A stretch of DNA of 5,197 bases from Planctomycetota bacterium. GTDB taxonomy: Bacteria; Planctomycetota; Phycisphaerae; SM23-33. A program made the translations under genes and the position numbers. Under the pieces are notes generated by a model. That model was not told where the DNA came from. It saw nothing but the letters and a program-made list of their open reading frames with translations, and searched no databases. Of the stretch, positions 1-4,385 are shown in pieces. Positions within the stretch are counted from its first letter, which is position 1; each line of letters starts with the position of its first letter. The stretch spans positions 1 through 5,197 of the forward strand of contig JAGHBS010000174.1 of assembly GCA_021160865.1 (NCBI GenBank), written 5' to 3'.

Positions 1-47
1 CCTCCGTCGCCTGCAATTACTACGATGTCAGCTTCGTCGATAAACAC
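1..47 (-). CDS. obgE: Obg family ribosome-assembly GTPase, N-terminal fragment
   Basis: Only the first 15 codons plus two bases lie in the window; the gene runs off the left edge. Read from a GTG at 45-47, the translation is (M)FIDEADIVVIAGDG, followed by a codon beginning GG. This matches the start of the Obg N-terminal domain (typical form MFVDxxxIxVxAGDGG), the glycine-rich fold that precedes the GTPase domain. Obg is a GTPase of 50S ribosome maturation and stress control. A GGAG Shine-Dalgarno sequence sits 7 nt before the GTG, and an in-frame TAA lies a few codons upstream, so no longer start is available. Its place downstream of rpmA on the same strand is the usual rpmA-obg arrangement and supports the call. 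No GTPase motif is visible in so short a piece. Confidence 0.82.
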   Translation of the reverse strand, partial: MFIDEADIVVIAGDG

Positions 48-72
48 GCAATATCTCCGAGTGAGAAATTAC

Positions 73-91
73 CTGATTCGCGCCAAATCAG
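73..91 (-). promoter_or_regulatory. Small hairpin in the obg leader
   Basis: CTGATT and AATCAG form a perfect 6-bp inverted repeat around a 7-nt loop, 26 nt upstream of the obg GTG. No U-run follows on either strand, so it is not an intrinsic terminator. It could mark an RNA processing site or leader structure between rpmA and obg, or be chance. Confidence 0.2.
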
Positions 92-225
92 ACTAAGAAG
101 AAATGCTAACCGCCTCACCTGCAGGTTGAAAAGGACTGGTAATAGAATTTTTCTGATGTTCTTTGCCGAATACCCAAATCTTCAACAAGCAAATAGGATT
201 TCTGTGGATGGTTTGTAGATCAGAA

Positions 226-459
226 TTAGACTACATCCAAGTATCGGCCTCGGAATCGCACTACGCCGTCAGTTTTTGCATAAAGCGTATTATCGCTGCC
301 AATTCCAACGTTAAAGCCGGGCTTCTTCGTTGTGCCACATTGTCTAACAATAATCGTACCGGCGGTGACCCATTGTCCACCGAAGCGTTTCACGCCCCGA
401 CTCTTGGCGTTGTAGTCTCTACCGTTTCTTGAAGAACCTTGTCCTTTCTTATGTGCCAT
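226..459 (-). CDS. rpmA: 50S ribosomal protein L27
   Basis: This 77-residue protein is ribosomal protein L27 (bL27), a component of the large subunit whose N-terminal tail reaches the peptidyl-transferase centre. The N-terminus MAHKKGQGSSRNGRD is nearly invariant in the family. It is followed by GVKRFGGQ, AGTIIVRQ, NVGIG and TLYAKTDGVVRF at the expected spacing. The mature-type N-terminus begins directly at the ATG, with no cleavable extension of the kind found in some Firmicutes. At 77 residues it is at the short end of the family (usually about 85-95); the basic C-terminal tail is reduced to GRYLDVV. A GAGG Shine-Dalgarno sequence lies about 8 nt before the ATG. obg follows 178 nt downstream. 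No rplU (L21) lies immediately upstream, although that is its common position. Confidence 0.97.
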   Translation of the reverse strand: MAHKKGQGSSRNGRDYNAKSRGVKRFGGQWVTAGTIIVRQCGTTKKPGFNVGIGSDNTLYAKTDGVVRFRGRYLDVV

Positions 460-535
460 CGTTTACCTCGCAAATCCGAAAAATCGATCATCATTATTTC
501 ATTTAATCCAAGGGACGTATTTTGCACTCTCTTTT

Positions 536-563
536 ATTTTACCCCCAAGGAAATAGATGTCAA
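536..563 (-). promoter_or_regulatory. Sigma70-type promoter for rpmA
   Basis: On the minus strand a perfect -35 hexamer TTGACA (558-563) is followed after 16 nt by TAAAAT (536-541), five of six matches to the -10 consensus. Transcription would begin near 528-530, giving a leader of about 70 nt before rpmA. This is the strongest promoter match in the window and suits a ribosomal protein gene. It also implies that rpmA-obg is transcribed without any upstream rplU. Confidence 0.7.
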
Positions 564-623
564 TCCCCGGGCGCCTTAAAGTAGCTTCATTTTTCACGAT
601 GAGGGTGTTAACCTCTCACCAGG

Positions 624-761
624 ATGAAAGTTTTGGTGCAACTGGCATTTCATTTTGTTATCATTTTGATAGCTCCTCTCCTATGCCTTGTGCAAGATTT
701 ATCCTGCAAAAACGAAATCCCATGCGCCGCTGATTGTTCTCTTGCTGCTTACTCGATGTAG
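624..761 (+). CDS. Possible small secreted Cys-containing peptide (45 aa)
   Basis: An ATG opens a 45-codon frame that begins MKVLVQLAFHF, continues as an uninterrupted hydrophobic stretch to about residue 23 and then becomes polar, like a Sec signal peptide. Cysteines fall at residues 21, 28, 34 and 38. An in-frame TAA lies 15 nt upstream of the ATG. The AGG directly before the ATG is too close for a normal Shine-Dalgarno site, and GAGGG is about 20 nt away, which argues against efficient translation. I recognise no family. It could be a real small exported peptide, the decayed N-terminus of a lost secreted protein, or chance. Confidence 0.22.
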   Translation: MKVLVQLAFHFVIILIAPLLCLVQDLSCKNEIPCAADCSLAAYSM

Positions 762-794
762 CATCATATCCCTGCACGTTGTATTGGCGCCCAC

Positions 795-845
795 AATATC
801 CGCCACAACTGTTGCGTGGGCAAGTACACATGGCGGACGGATATT
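795..845. repeat. Imperfect inverted repeat upstream of zinc-ribbon gene
   Basis: AATATCCGCCA (795-805) faces TGGCGGACGGATATT (831-845) across 25 nt. TCCGCCA/TGGCGGA is a perfect 7-bp match, and the outer AATA/TATT also match if four bases of the right arm are bulged. The repeat ends three bases before a candidate -35 element (849-854). It could be an operator for the downstream gene. No T-run follows, so it is not a terminator. Confidence 0.3.
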
Positions 846-848
846 ACC

Positions 849-877
849 TTGAAAGGCTACATGTTAGGGGCTACCAT
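849..877 (+). promoter_or_regulatory. Candidate promoter for zinc-ribbon membrane protein gene
   Basis: TTGAAA (849-854, five of six to the -35 consensus) is followed after exactly 17 nt by TACCAT (872-877, four of six to the -10 consensus). Transcription would start near 884, leaving a leader of about 33 nt with the AGGAG ribosome site. The position is sensible but the -10 match is modest. Confidence 0.35.
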
Positions 878-916
878 TATGGTTTGTCGGGTTCTCCCAT
901 AGTTAGGAGTATGAGG

Positions 917-1324
917 ATGATACACATCAAATGCCCAAAATGCGGTGATTTTCTGAGTGTCCCCGAATCCATTGCCGGTCAAACTGTGACCTGCCCAAAC
1001 TGCGGAAACGTCAGTGTCGTCCCACAGCCTGAGGCTGGGAAGAATTCAAATACTGAACACAAAGAGGTAAAGTTGTCACTTGGGGAAGGGTTCGACTTCA
1101 AGTCCAGGGAAGCCAAGATAGCCGCTTGGGCAAGTGTACTGGTTTGTTGCCTTCTGGGGACTTTGATCGGGGCAGAAATAGGTACTCAACATGATGCAAC
1201 ATTGGTCGGTGGCTGGATCGGTTTCTTGGGTGGATTCATCATAGGCATGCTGGTTGGGTCGCTATTGGGTTTGATTTTTGAGAAGACAGGAATTCGAGTT
1301 TGCACTTTGCCCTGTATAGGATGA
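917..1324 (+). CDS. Zinc-ribbon membrane protein, unknown function
   Basis: The 135-residue product starts with a zinc ribbon: C6-P-K-C9-G and C26-P-N-C29-G, 16 residues apart, within the common pattern MIxxxCPxCGxxxxVPExxAGQxVxCPxCG. Similar ribbons begin many membrane proteins of Planctomycetota; the four cysteines should bind one zinc. A polar linker (about 37-66) follows, then two hydrophobic segments (about 68-86 and 96-121). The second is glycine-rich (GG, GxxG and GxxxG spacings), suggesting tight helix packing of the glycine-zipper kind. The end, RVCTLPCIG, adds two cysteines. I chose the ATG at 917 because AGGAG at 905-909 is 7 nt upstream; the ATG at 911 is too close. The ribbon and about 60 N-terminal residues would face one side of the membrane. 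The partner and function are unknown. The cysteine-bearing tail after residue 124 could also reflect a frameshift. Confidence 0.7.
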   Translation: MIHIKCPKCGDFLSVPESIAGQTVTCPNCGNVSVVPQPEAGKNSNTEHKEVKLSLGEGFDFKSREAKIAAWASVLVCCLLGTLIGAEIGTQHDATLVGGWIGFLGGFIIGMLVGSLLGLIFEKTGIRVCTLPCIG

Positions 1325-1413
1325 GCGGATCGCTAAGTCCTATGATTGTCCGTTTGGCCTTGGCAATAATGTCGTGAGGGGCTCGAGTTTGTCGGGGTTG
1401 TGGTATCCTTGAC

Positions 1414-1563
1414 CTATCGCTTCTTCTTGGCGACCTCAGCAAGGTCGCATCACTCTTAGCGTGCCTTTTCAAGGTCGGTCTCATTCCTATCCACGCACTG
1501 CTTGTACTCAGCGGCATCGACCGCATGGTCAACAGTATCGACGAGATCGAGAAAAATACCAGT
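1414..1563 (-). pseudogene. Possible decayed gene remnant, unidentified
   Basis: On the minus strand one frame from about 1563 down to a TAG at 1414-1416 has a strong excess of G-initial codons, as coding DNA does, and ends with a typical basic C-terminus (DLAEVAKKKR-stop). It is broken by TAA and TGA two codons apart (1450-1458). The plus strand is also open and coding-like over 1378-1593. Its codons share boundaries with the minus frame, so the composition signal on one strand is mirrored on the other and the true strand cannot be settled by eye. I recognise neither translation. The most economical reading is debris of a former gene next to the truncated PEP-CTERM gene; chance is possible. 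Confidence 0.2.
1430..1448. repeat. Perfect 7-bp inverted repeat
   Basis: GCGACCT and AGGTCGC flank the 5-nt loop CAGCA. The stem is GC-rich and compact, but no T-run directly follows on either strand, so a terminator role is not supported. A third copy of AGGTCG occurs at 1472-1477. Confidence 0.35.
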
Positions 1564-1573
1564 CCGATGTGCA

Positions 1574-1843
1574 ATGCGCGGTCGCGTTGTTGACTCCGTA
1601 GAACTCCTGCATGAGTTCCTTGCGAGGGTCAAGGGAACCGACGAAATCGAATATTGGGATGGCACTGATTGGTCGAAAATCACCAATGCTATGGCAGGTG
1701 AAGATTATTTCATCGTATATCACGATGATGGTGATTTAGCCGGCTTTACGGTGCTTACCGTCACTGCTGTTCCCGAACCTGCAACGCTGATGCTGCTATT
1801 GACATGTGGAGTACTGGCAATAATGAGAAATAGGCGGAAGTAA
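1574..1843 (+). CDS. PEP-CTERM protein, C-terminal part (probably truncated)
   Basis: The last 25 residues form a PEP-CTERM sorting signal: VPEPAT at 66-71 (numbered from the ATG at 1574), a hydrophobic segment to about 84, then the basic end RNRRK. In intact proteins this tail is recognised by an exosortase after Sec export, which fixes or releases the protein at the cell surface. The 65 residues before it are acidic and polar (EYWDGTDW, YHDDGD), as in the end of a secreted domain. No signal peptide is present: the frame opens after a TAG at 1457-1459 and the only ATG at its head (1574) has no Shine-Dalgarno site. A PEP-CTERM tail without an export signal cannot function, so I infer a 5'-truncated remnant. 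The frame extends to a TTG at 1502, but that part does not look coding. The strong terminator directly after the stop suggests the 3' end of a once intact gene. Confidence 0.55.
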   Translation: MRGRVVDSVELLHEFLARVKGTDEIEYWDGTDWSKITNAMAGEDYFIVYHDDGDLAGFTVLTVTAVPEPATLMLLLTCGVLAIMRNRRK

Positions 1844-1866
1844 TTTATCGGTCCAAAAATCCTTTC

Positions 1867-1898
1867 AAAGGCGGTTCTTTCGGTGAGCCGCCTTTTTT
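1867..1898 (+). terminator. Rho-independent terminator after PEP-CTERM gene
   Basis: AAAGGCGGTTC (1867-1877) pairs with GAGCCGCCTTT (1885-1895) as an 11-bp stem with one G-U pair, closing a 7-nt loop TTTCGGT. The stem runs into six consecutive T (1893-1898). It starts 24 nt after the PEP-CTERM stop codon and isolates that gene from the receiver-domain gene downstream. Confidence 0.92.
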
Positions 1899-2031
1899 AT
1901 TGCATAAAAGTAATAAGCCTGCACATCTATTCTTACTTGTTTTTGATGCAGGGTATTTATTTAGCATTGCTTGGGTGCTTATCACTGATGCAGGTAAGCA
2001 GATTGAGTATGAGTTGGGGTCGAACTCGTTA

Positions 2032-2044
2032 GTGCTTAGAGCAC
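2032..2044. promoter_or_regulatory. Short palindrome upstream of receiver gene
   Basis: GTGCT and AGCAC form an inverted repeat around TAG, about 120 nt before the GTG of the receiver gene. The size and symmetry would suit a dimeric regulator, but nothing else supports it. The surrounding 263 nt (1899-2161) hold no gene I can support and no clear -35/-10 pair. One ORF (ATG 2074-2076, with GAGGAAG upstream) runs out of frame 100 nt into the receiver gene; only its first 29 codons would be independent sequence. Confidence 0.2.
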
Positions 2045-2161
2045 ATGGTAGACTAAAAGAGGAAGTATTAGTAATGCCGGAAACCCTACTCAAGAGGGTG
2101 TCAACTTTAGACGATAATCCTTCAGTGAATTGTAAGGAAGAAAAATTGGAAGGGGATAAAT

Positions 2162-2578
2162 GTGTCAATGAAAGTTTTGATTATCGATTCGGATTGGCGA
2201 TTCGTGGAGCGTGTCAGGGAGTATCTCGAAGGATTTGGCCATTATGTTGTTCATCAGCCTGATGCGAAAAAGGCGCTTCAGCAGGTGAGTAAATGGCGGC
2301 CTGACATAATTATGGTCGATTGCGCAATAGAGGCTTGTTCCAATGGGGATTTACTGCAGGTATTTGGGCGATTAATTCCACGCCCTGCAGTTTTGCTGAC
2401 GTCGTACATGGATGATTTTCAAAAGGCTTGGCGTGCCTGGCAGCACGGTGGTGACGAGTTGTTGTTCAAGCCTATTTTGCACATAAGTGAATTGCATACA
2501 GCTATTATTACCGCAATGAGAAATGCATCCTGCCCCTCTGCCCGTCCACGTGCCAGCAGGCTTGCACTATCAGCATAG
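2162..2578 (+). CDS. Stand-alone response-regulator receiver (REC) protein
   Basis: This 138-residue protein is a single receiver domain with no output domain. Landmarks are all at REC spacing: beta-1 VLIIDSD (5-11), the phosphoacceptor D53 in DIIMVD, the switch T80 in VLLTSY, and K103 in LLFKP. In CheY-like proteins the second residue of the acidic pair helps bind magnesium; here the pair is D9-S10, with D11 next, so metal binding may differ. A tail (about 118-138) rich in Ser, Ala and Arg follows the fold. I chose GTG 2162 because GGGG, part of GGAAGGGG, lies 6 nt upstream; the ATG at 2168 would be 12 nt away. No histidine kinase is nearby, so it is an orphan in this window. The exported STN-like protein follows on the same strand after 163 nt, with a promoter-like sequence between; a functional link is only inferred. 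Confidence 0.88.
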   Translation: MSMKVLIIDSDWRFVERVREYLEGFGHYVVHQPDAKKALQQVSKWRPDIIMVDCAIEACSNGDLLQVFGRLIPRPAVLLTSYMDDFQKAWRAWQHGGDELLFKPILHISELHTAIITAMRNASCPSARPRASRLALSA

Positions 2579-2617
2579 ACGTTGTCGGACATTGTTGGTT
2601 AATTATTTTAGGGAATC

Positions 2618-2647
2618 TTGCGAAATGGGGGTATAAAGAGGTAAAAT
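2618..2647 (+). promoter_or_regulatory. Candidate promoter for STN-like protein gene
   Basis: TTGCGA (2618-2623) is followed after 18 nt by TAAAAT (2642-2647, five of six to the -10 consensus). Transcription would begin at about 2653-2655, at or next to the first base of the 5' arm of the leader stem described next. The rpmA promoter has the same TAAAAT -10 and also a GGGGG run in its spacer. Confidence 0.45.
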
Positions 2648-2653
2648 AATATA

Positions 2654-2741
2654 GGCGGGACTGTGGATGGACGGTGAATGATTATTGTTCATCAGAAAGT
2701 GTCCGGAAGGGATATGGAATTATTTATCGAGGAGTCCCGCC
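2654..2741 (+). promoter_or_regulatory. Candidate structured mRNA leader covering the start of the STN-like gene
   Basis: GGCGGGACT (2654-2662) is perfectly complementary to AGTCCCGCC (2733-2741), which ends at the base before the AUG and includes the last two bases of the GAGGAG ribosome site. Inside, GGAC (2669-2672) pairs with GTCC (2701-2704). Directly stacked on it, GGTGAAT (2673-2679) pairs with GTTCATC (2687-2693) with two G-U pairs and a 7-nt loop, leaving AGAAAGT bulged. The predicted transcript start coincides with the 5' arm. Such a fold would limit ribosome access, so a regulatory leader (ligand-, temperature- or protein-responsive) is plausible. I do not recognise a known riboswitch class. 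Confidence 0.4.
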
Positions 2742-2752
2742 ATGGAAGCTAA
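2678..2752 (+). CDS. Possible 24-codon upstream ORF in the leader
   Basis: An ATG at 2678-2680 opens a frame beginning MIIVHQKVSGRDMELFIEE that stops at TAA 2750-2752, overlapping the first codons of the STN-like gene in another frame. Ribosomes translating it would cross the 3' arm of the leader stem and stop 8 nt past the downstream AUG, a layout that permits translational coupling. The ribosome site is weak (only GGA/GGTGA just upstream), so translation is uncertain. Confidence 0.2.
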   Translation: MIIVHQKVSGRDMELFIEESRHGS

Positions 2753-3878
2753 AAGGATATTCTCGGTATTATCGGTATTAGTAGTAGTGGCTCTGCTACG
2801 TGCAGCTGGTTTGGCTGAATCGACAGGTGAGGCCTCGACTGCGAGCAATAGAGAGCCTCCTGCCCGTTTGCTGCTCAAGACAATAGAGCGTGTCTCATTT
2901 TCCAATATGCCACTTTCGCGCGTCTTTGATTATTACAGTAAGATTTCAGGCTTGGATATCCAGGCAGATTGGTCTGCATTGAGAGAAGTCGGCATTACGG
3001 CAACTACTCCCGTGACGCTTAAAGCAAGGAAGGTTCGATACGATAGGCTGCTCGACCTGACTCTCAGTTCTATCGCACCTGATCAGCACCCATTGGCGTG
3101 GAGACTTTCTGGTAAGGTGATAATTGTAAGTACGCAAATGCGGATTCTCCTACGAAATCGCTTGAGATTTATATCGCTACCAGTAGTGAAGACAGCAAGG
3201 CGCGGTGTGCCAAAGCAACGAGAACTACCGCGGAAAACGACGCTTAGACGGGTTGACTTTTCCGATATTTCGCTCAAAGAAGCAATAGATTTTATCCGTG
3301 ATGCCTCCGGTGCGAACATTCACGTGAACTGGCGGGCTCTTGAAACTATCGGCATCACACGTGATACGAAGATTAACCTCAAGGCGAGGGATATTTCCAT
3401 AGCCCGTCTGTTAACGCTGATTACCGATCAACTTAGCGTTGGTCAGGATAAATATTCCAGCGTCTATTGGGTAGTTGAAGATGGTGTGGTAGAGATTGCT
3501 ACTGGCGAGGCACTTAATCGTTCGACACGTGTAGAAGTATACGATATTTCCGACTTGTTGCTTGTTGTGCCAAACTTTGTCGGTCCCACTATTAGTCTCA
3601 CTCAAACAGCTAATGCCGTGAGTAATGCAAACAACAATTATTCTATCTGGGGAGATAACAATACGGGAAACAACGCAAGCAGTGGAAACATCGAGGGTGC
3701 CAGCATTGCTGAACAGCGCCAGAAATTGAAAGACCAACTCATCGAGATAATTAAGATGTCAATCGGCGAGGAGATGTGGGCACCTGAAGGGAAGGGGTCA
3801 GTCCGAATCCTCGGCAATAAATTGATAATATCGCAAACTCCACTTGGCTTCAAACTGCTAAAGAGGGCATTTCGGTAG
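2742..3878 (+). CDS. Exported protein with two tandem STN-like (secretin/TonB short N-terminal) modules
   Basis: The 378-residue product starts with a Sec-type signal peptide: MEAKR, a hydrophobic core at 6-19, and probable cleavage after GLA25. Two homologous modules follow, about 51-130 and 171-254. Each has the order V-x-F-S-x-x-x-L, a helix, (D/N)I-x-x-(D/N)W-x-AL, GIT, a (T/N)LKAR strand and a helix, ending in a strand such as KVIIVSTQ or VVEIATG. This resembles STN-like domains. The third part begins RVEVYDISDLL (263-273), has an Asn/Ser-rich loop (about 291-316), a helix with EIIKMSIG and the closing strand NKLIISQTP (359-367). That layout, one or more STN-like modules before YDxxDLL...LIxxIxxxI...LxIxQT, is one I associate with planctomycetal proteins of unknown role. 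No secretin channel domain is present. GAGGAG at 2729-2734, 7 nt before ATG 2742, and the signal peptide fix the start. Confidence 0.75.
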   Translation: MEAKRIFSVLSVLVVVALLRAAGLAESTGEASTASNREPPARLLLKTIERVSFSNMPLSRVFDYYSKISGLDIQADWSALREVGITATTPVTLKARKVRYDRLLDLTLSSIAPDQHPLAWRLSGKVIIVSTQMRILLRNRLRFISLPVVKTARRGVPKQRELPRKTTLRRVDFSDISLKEAIDFIRDASGANIHVNWRALETIGITRDTKINLKARDISIARLLTLITDQLSVGQDKYSSVYWVVEDGVVEIATGEALNRSTRVEVYDISDLLLVVPNFVGPTISLTQTANAVSNANNNYSIWGDNNTGNNASSGNIEGASIAEQRQKLKDQLIEIIKMSIGEEMWAPEGKGSVRILGNKLIISQTPLGFKLLKRAFR

Positions 3879-3885
3879 TATCAAC

Positions 3886-3960
3886 GAAGATATCTTCTAA
3901 GTCGCAGAAGCGGGGATGATTATTTTTCATCGTAGCAGCAGAACCAGACTAATCGCCCCG
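3886..3960. repeat. Inverted repeats in the spacer of convergent genes
   Basis: The spacer between the STN-like gene and queD holds a perfect 12-bp palindrome GAAGATATCTTC (3886-3897). Nearby, CGGGG-at-GATT (3911-3921) faces AATC-g-CCCCG (3951-3960) across 29 nt; the right arm overlaps the last codons of queD. A smaller alternative hairpin, GATGA/TCATC, lies in the loop. Either could help end the converging transcripts, but no stem runs directly into a T-tract, so I do not call an intrinsic terminator. Confidence 0.35.
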
Positions 3961-4311
3961 ATAGGTACAACTTGAGTTCTCCGATTCGCTCACGGTGATA
4001 GAAACAAGCCCTGAAAGATGAGGTTTTATTCGCTGCCATAACCAAACGGCCAGCATTTCGCTGGTGGGATTTGCCAGACCTTCGATATCGTTGAGGCAGG
4101 AATGGTCGAGTTTCTCTATTATCGGCTCAACCACCCGTTTAATCTCCGCAAAGTCCATTACCCAGCCTGTTTCCTGTTCGACTTGACCGGTGACTGTAAC
4201 GATTACACGATAACTATGACCATGTAGTTTACTACACCTATGATCGGCAGAGACGTTTGGTAGGCGATGGGCGGCTTCAAACCGGAATGTTTTACTGATT
4301 TCTGCCTGCAT
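3949..4311 (-). CDS. queD: 6-carboxytetrahydropterin synthase QueD
   Basis: QueD converts dihydroneopterin triphosphate to 6-carboxy-5,6,7,8-tetrahydropterin, the substrate of QueE, in the cytoplasm. The 120-residue length is normal for this PTPS/QueD family. Zinc ligands are H15 (FEAAHRL) and H30/H32 (LHGH). The catalytic cysteine is C26 in CxxxHGH, the spacing of QueD. The catalytic pair is D69-H70 in LDHSCLN. NPTSE (81-85) and the substrate-anchoring E109 in VSESENSSCTY are also present. All key residues are intact. AGGA lies 8 nt before the ATG. queE is upstream on the same strand with a 74-nt gap, so one transcript is likely, although the gap could hold a minor promoter. Related PTPS enzymes of biopterin synthesis are unlikely given the C26 motif and the queE neighbour. 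Confidence 0.95.
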   Translation of the reverse strand: MQAEISKTFRFEAAHRLPNVSADHRCSKLHGHSYRVIVTVTGQVEQETGWVMDFAEIKRVVEPIIEKLDHSCLNDIEGLANPTSEMLAVWLWQRIKPHLSGLVSITVSESENSSCTYRGD

Positions 4312-4385
4312 CGTGGTGTTCCTAATAAGTACTAACGAATTTTAGCCGAGGGTACCTTTTCATTCTATATCAGGAATTATTGAAA

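Larger units (their letters stand above)
564..848. other. Gene-poor region between rpmA promoter and zinc-ribbon gene
   Basis: No convincing gene is seen on either strand in this stretch. It holds one doubtful 45-codon ORF with a signal-peptide-like start (624-761) and an imperfect inverted repeat (795-845), each listed separately. The frame of the zinc-ribbon gene stays open back to a TGA at 731-733, but the extension has few G-initial codons and no Shine-Dalgarno site before its ATG at 830, so I treat it as non-coding. Confidence 0.5.

Noticed and set aside
163..432. Open frame of 89 codons on the plus strand
   Set aside because: It lies antisense to rpmA, which is certain, and its translation shows no family motif.
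734..916. N-terminal extension of the zinc-ribbon protein from a TTG at 734 or ATG at 830
   Set aside because: No Shine-Dalgarno site and little coding bias; zinc ribbons of this type start a few residues before the first CxxC, and AGGAG is well placed for ATG 917.
1845..2168. Minus-strand open frame of 107 codons
   Set aside because: It runs through the strong terminator at 1867-1898 and has no domain or ribosome site to support it.
2074..2262. 62-codon ORF with GAGGAAG 8 nt before its ATG
   Set aside because: It overlaps the well-supported receiver gene by about 100 nt in another frame; the overlapping part is clearly a shadow and the first 29 codons match nothing known.
2685..2741. Extension of the STN-like protein by 19 residues to an ATT at 2685
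   Set aside because: It would bury the signal peptide and ignore the ideal GAGGAG placed before ATG 2742.
2736..2745. CCCGCCATGG, identical to a eukaryotic Kozak context
   Set aside because: It follows from the leader-stem sequence and a GAA second codon; the gene has a bacterial ribosome site and bacterial neighbours.
2678..2752. Upstream ORF as a CsrA fragment
   Set aside because: The MIIVHQKV start only loosely recalls CsrA (MLxLxRKVG); the rest of the CsrA pattern is missing.
3911..3960. Bidirectional intrinsic terminator between the converging genes
   Set aside because: The stem has a 29-nt loop and an internal mismatch, and no T-run follows on either strand.
4312..4385. PreQ1 riboswitch in the queE-queD gap or before queE
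   Set aside because: Neither spacer shows the compact pseudoknot pattern with an A-rich tail; nothing beyond AT-rich spacer was seen.
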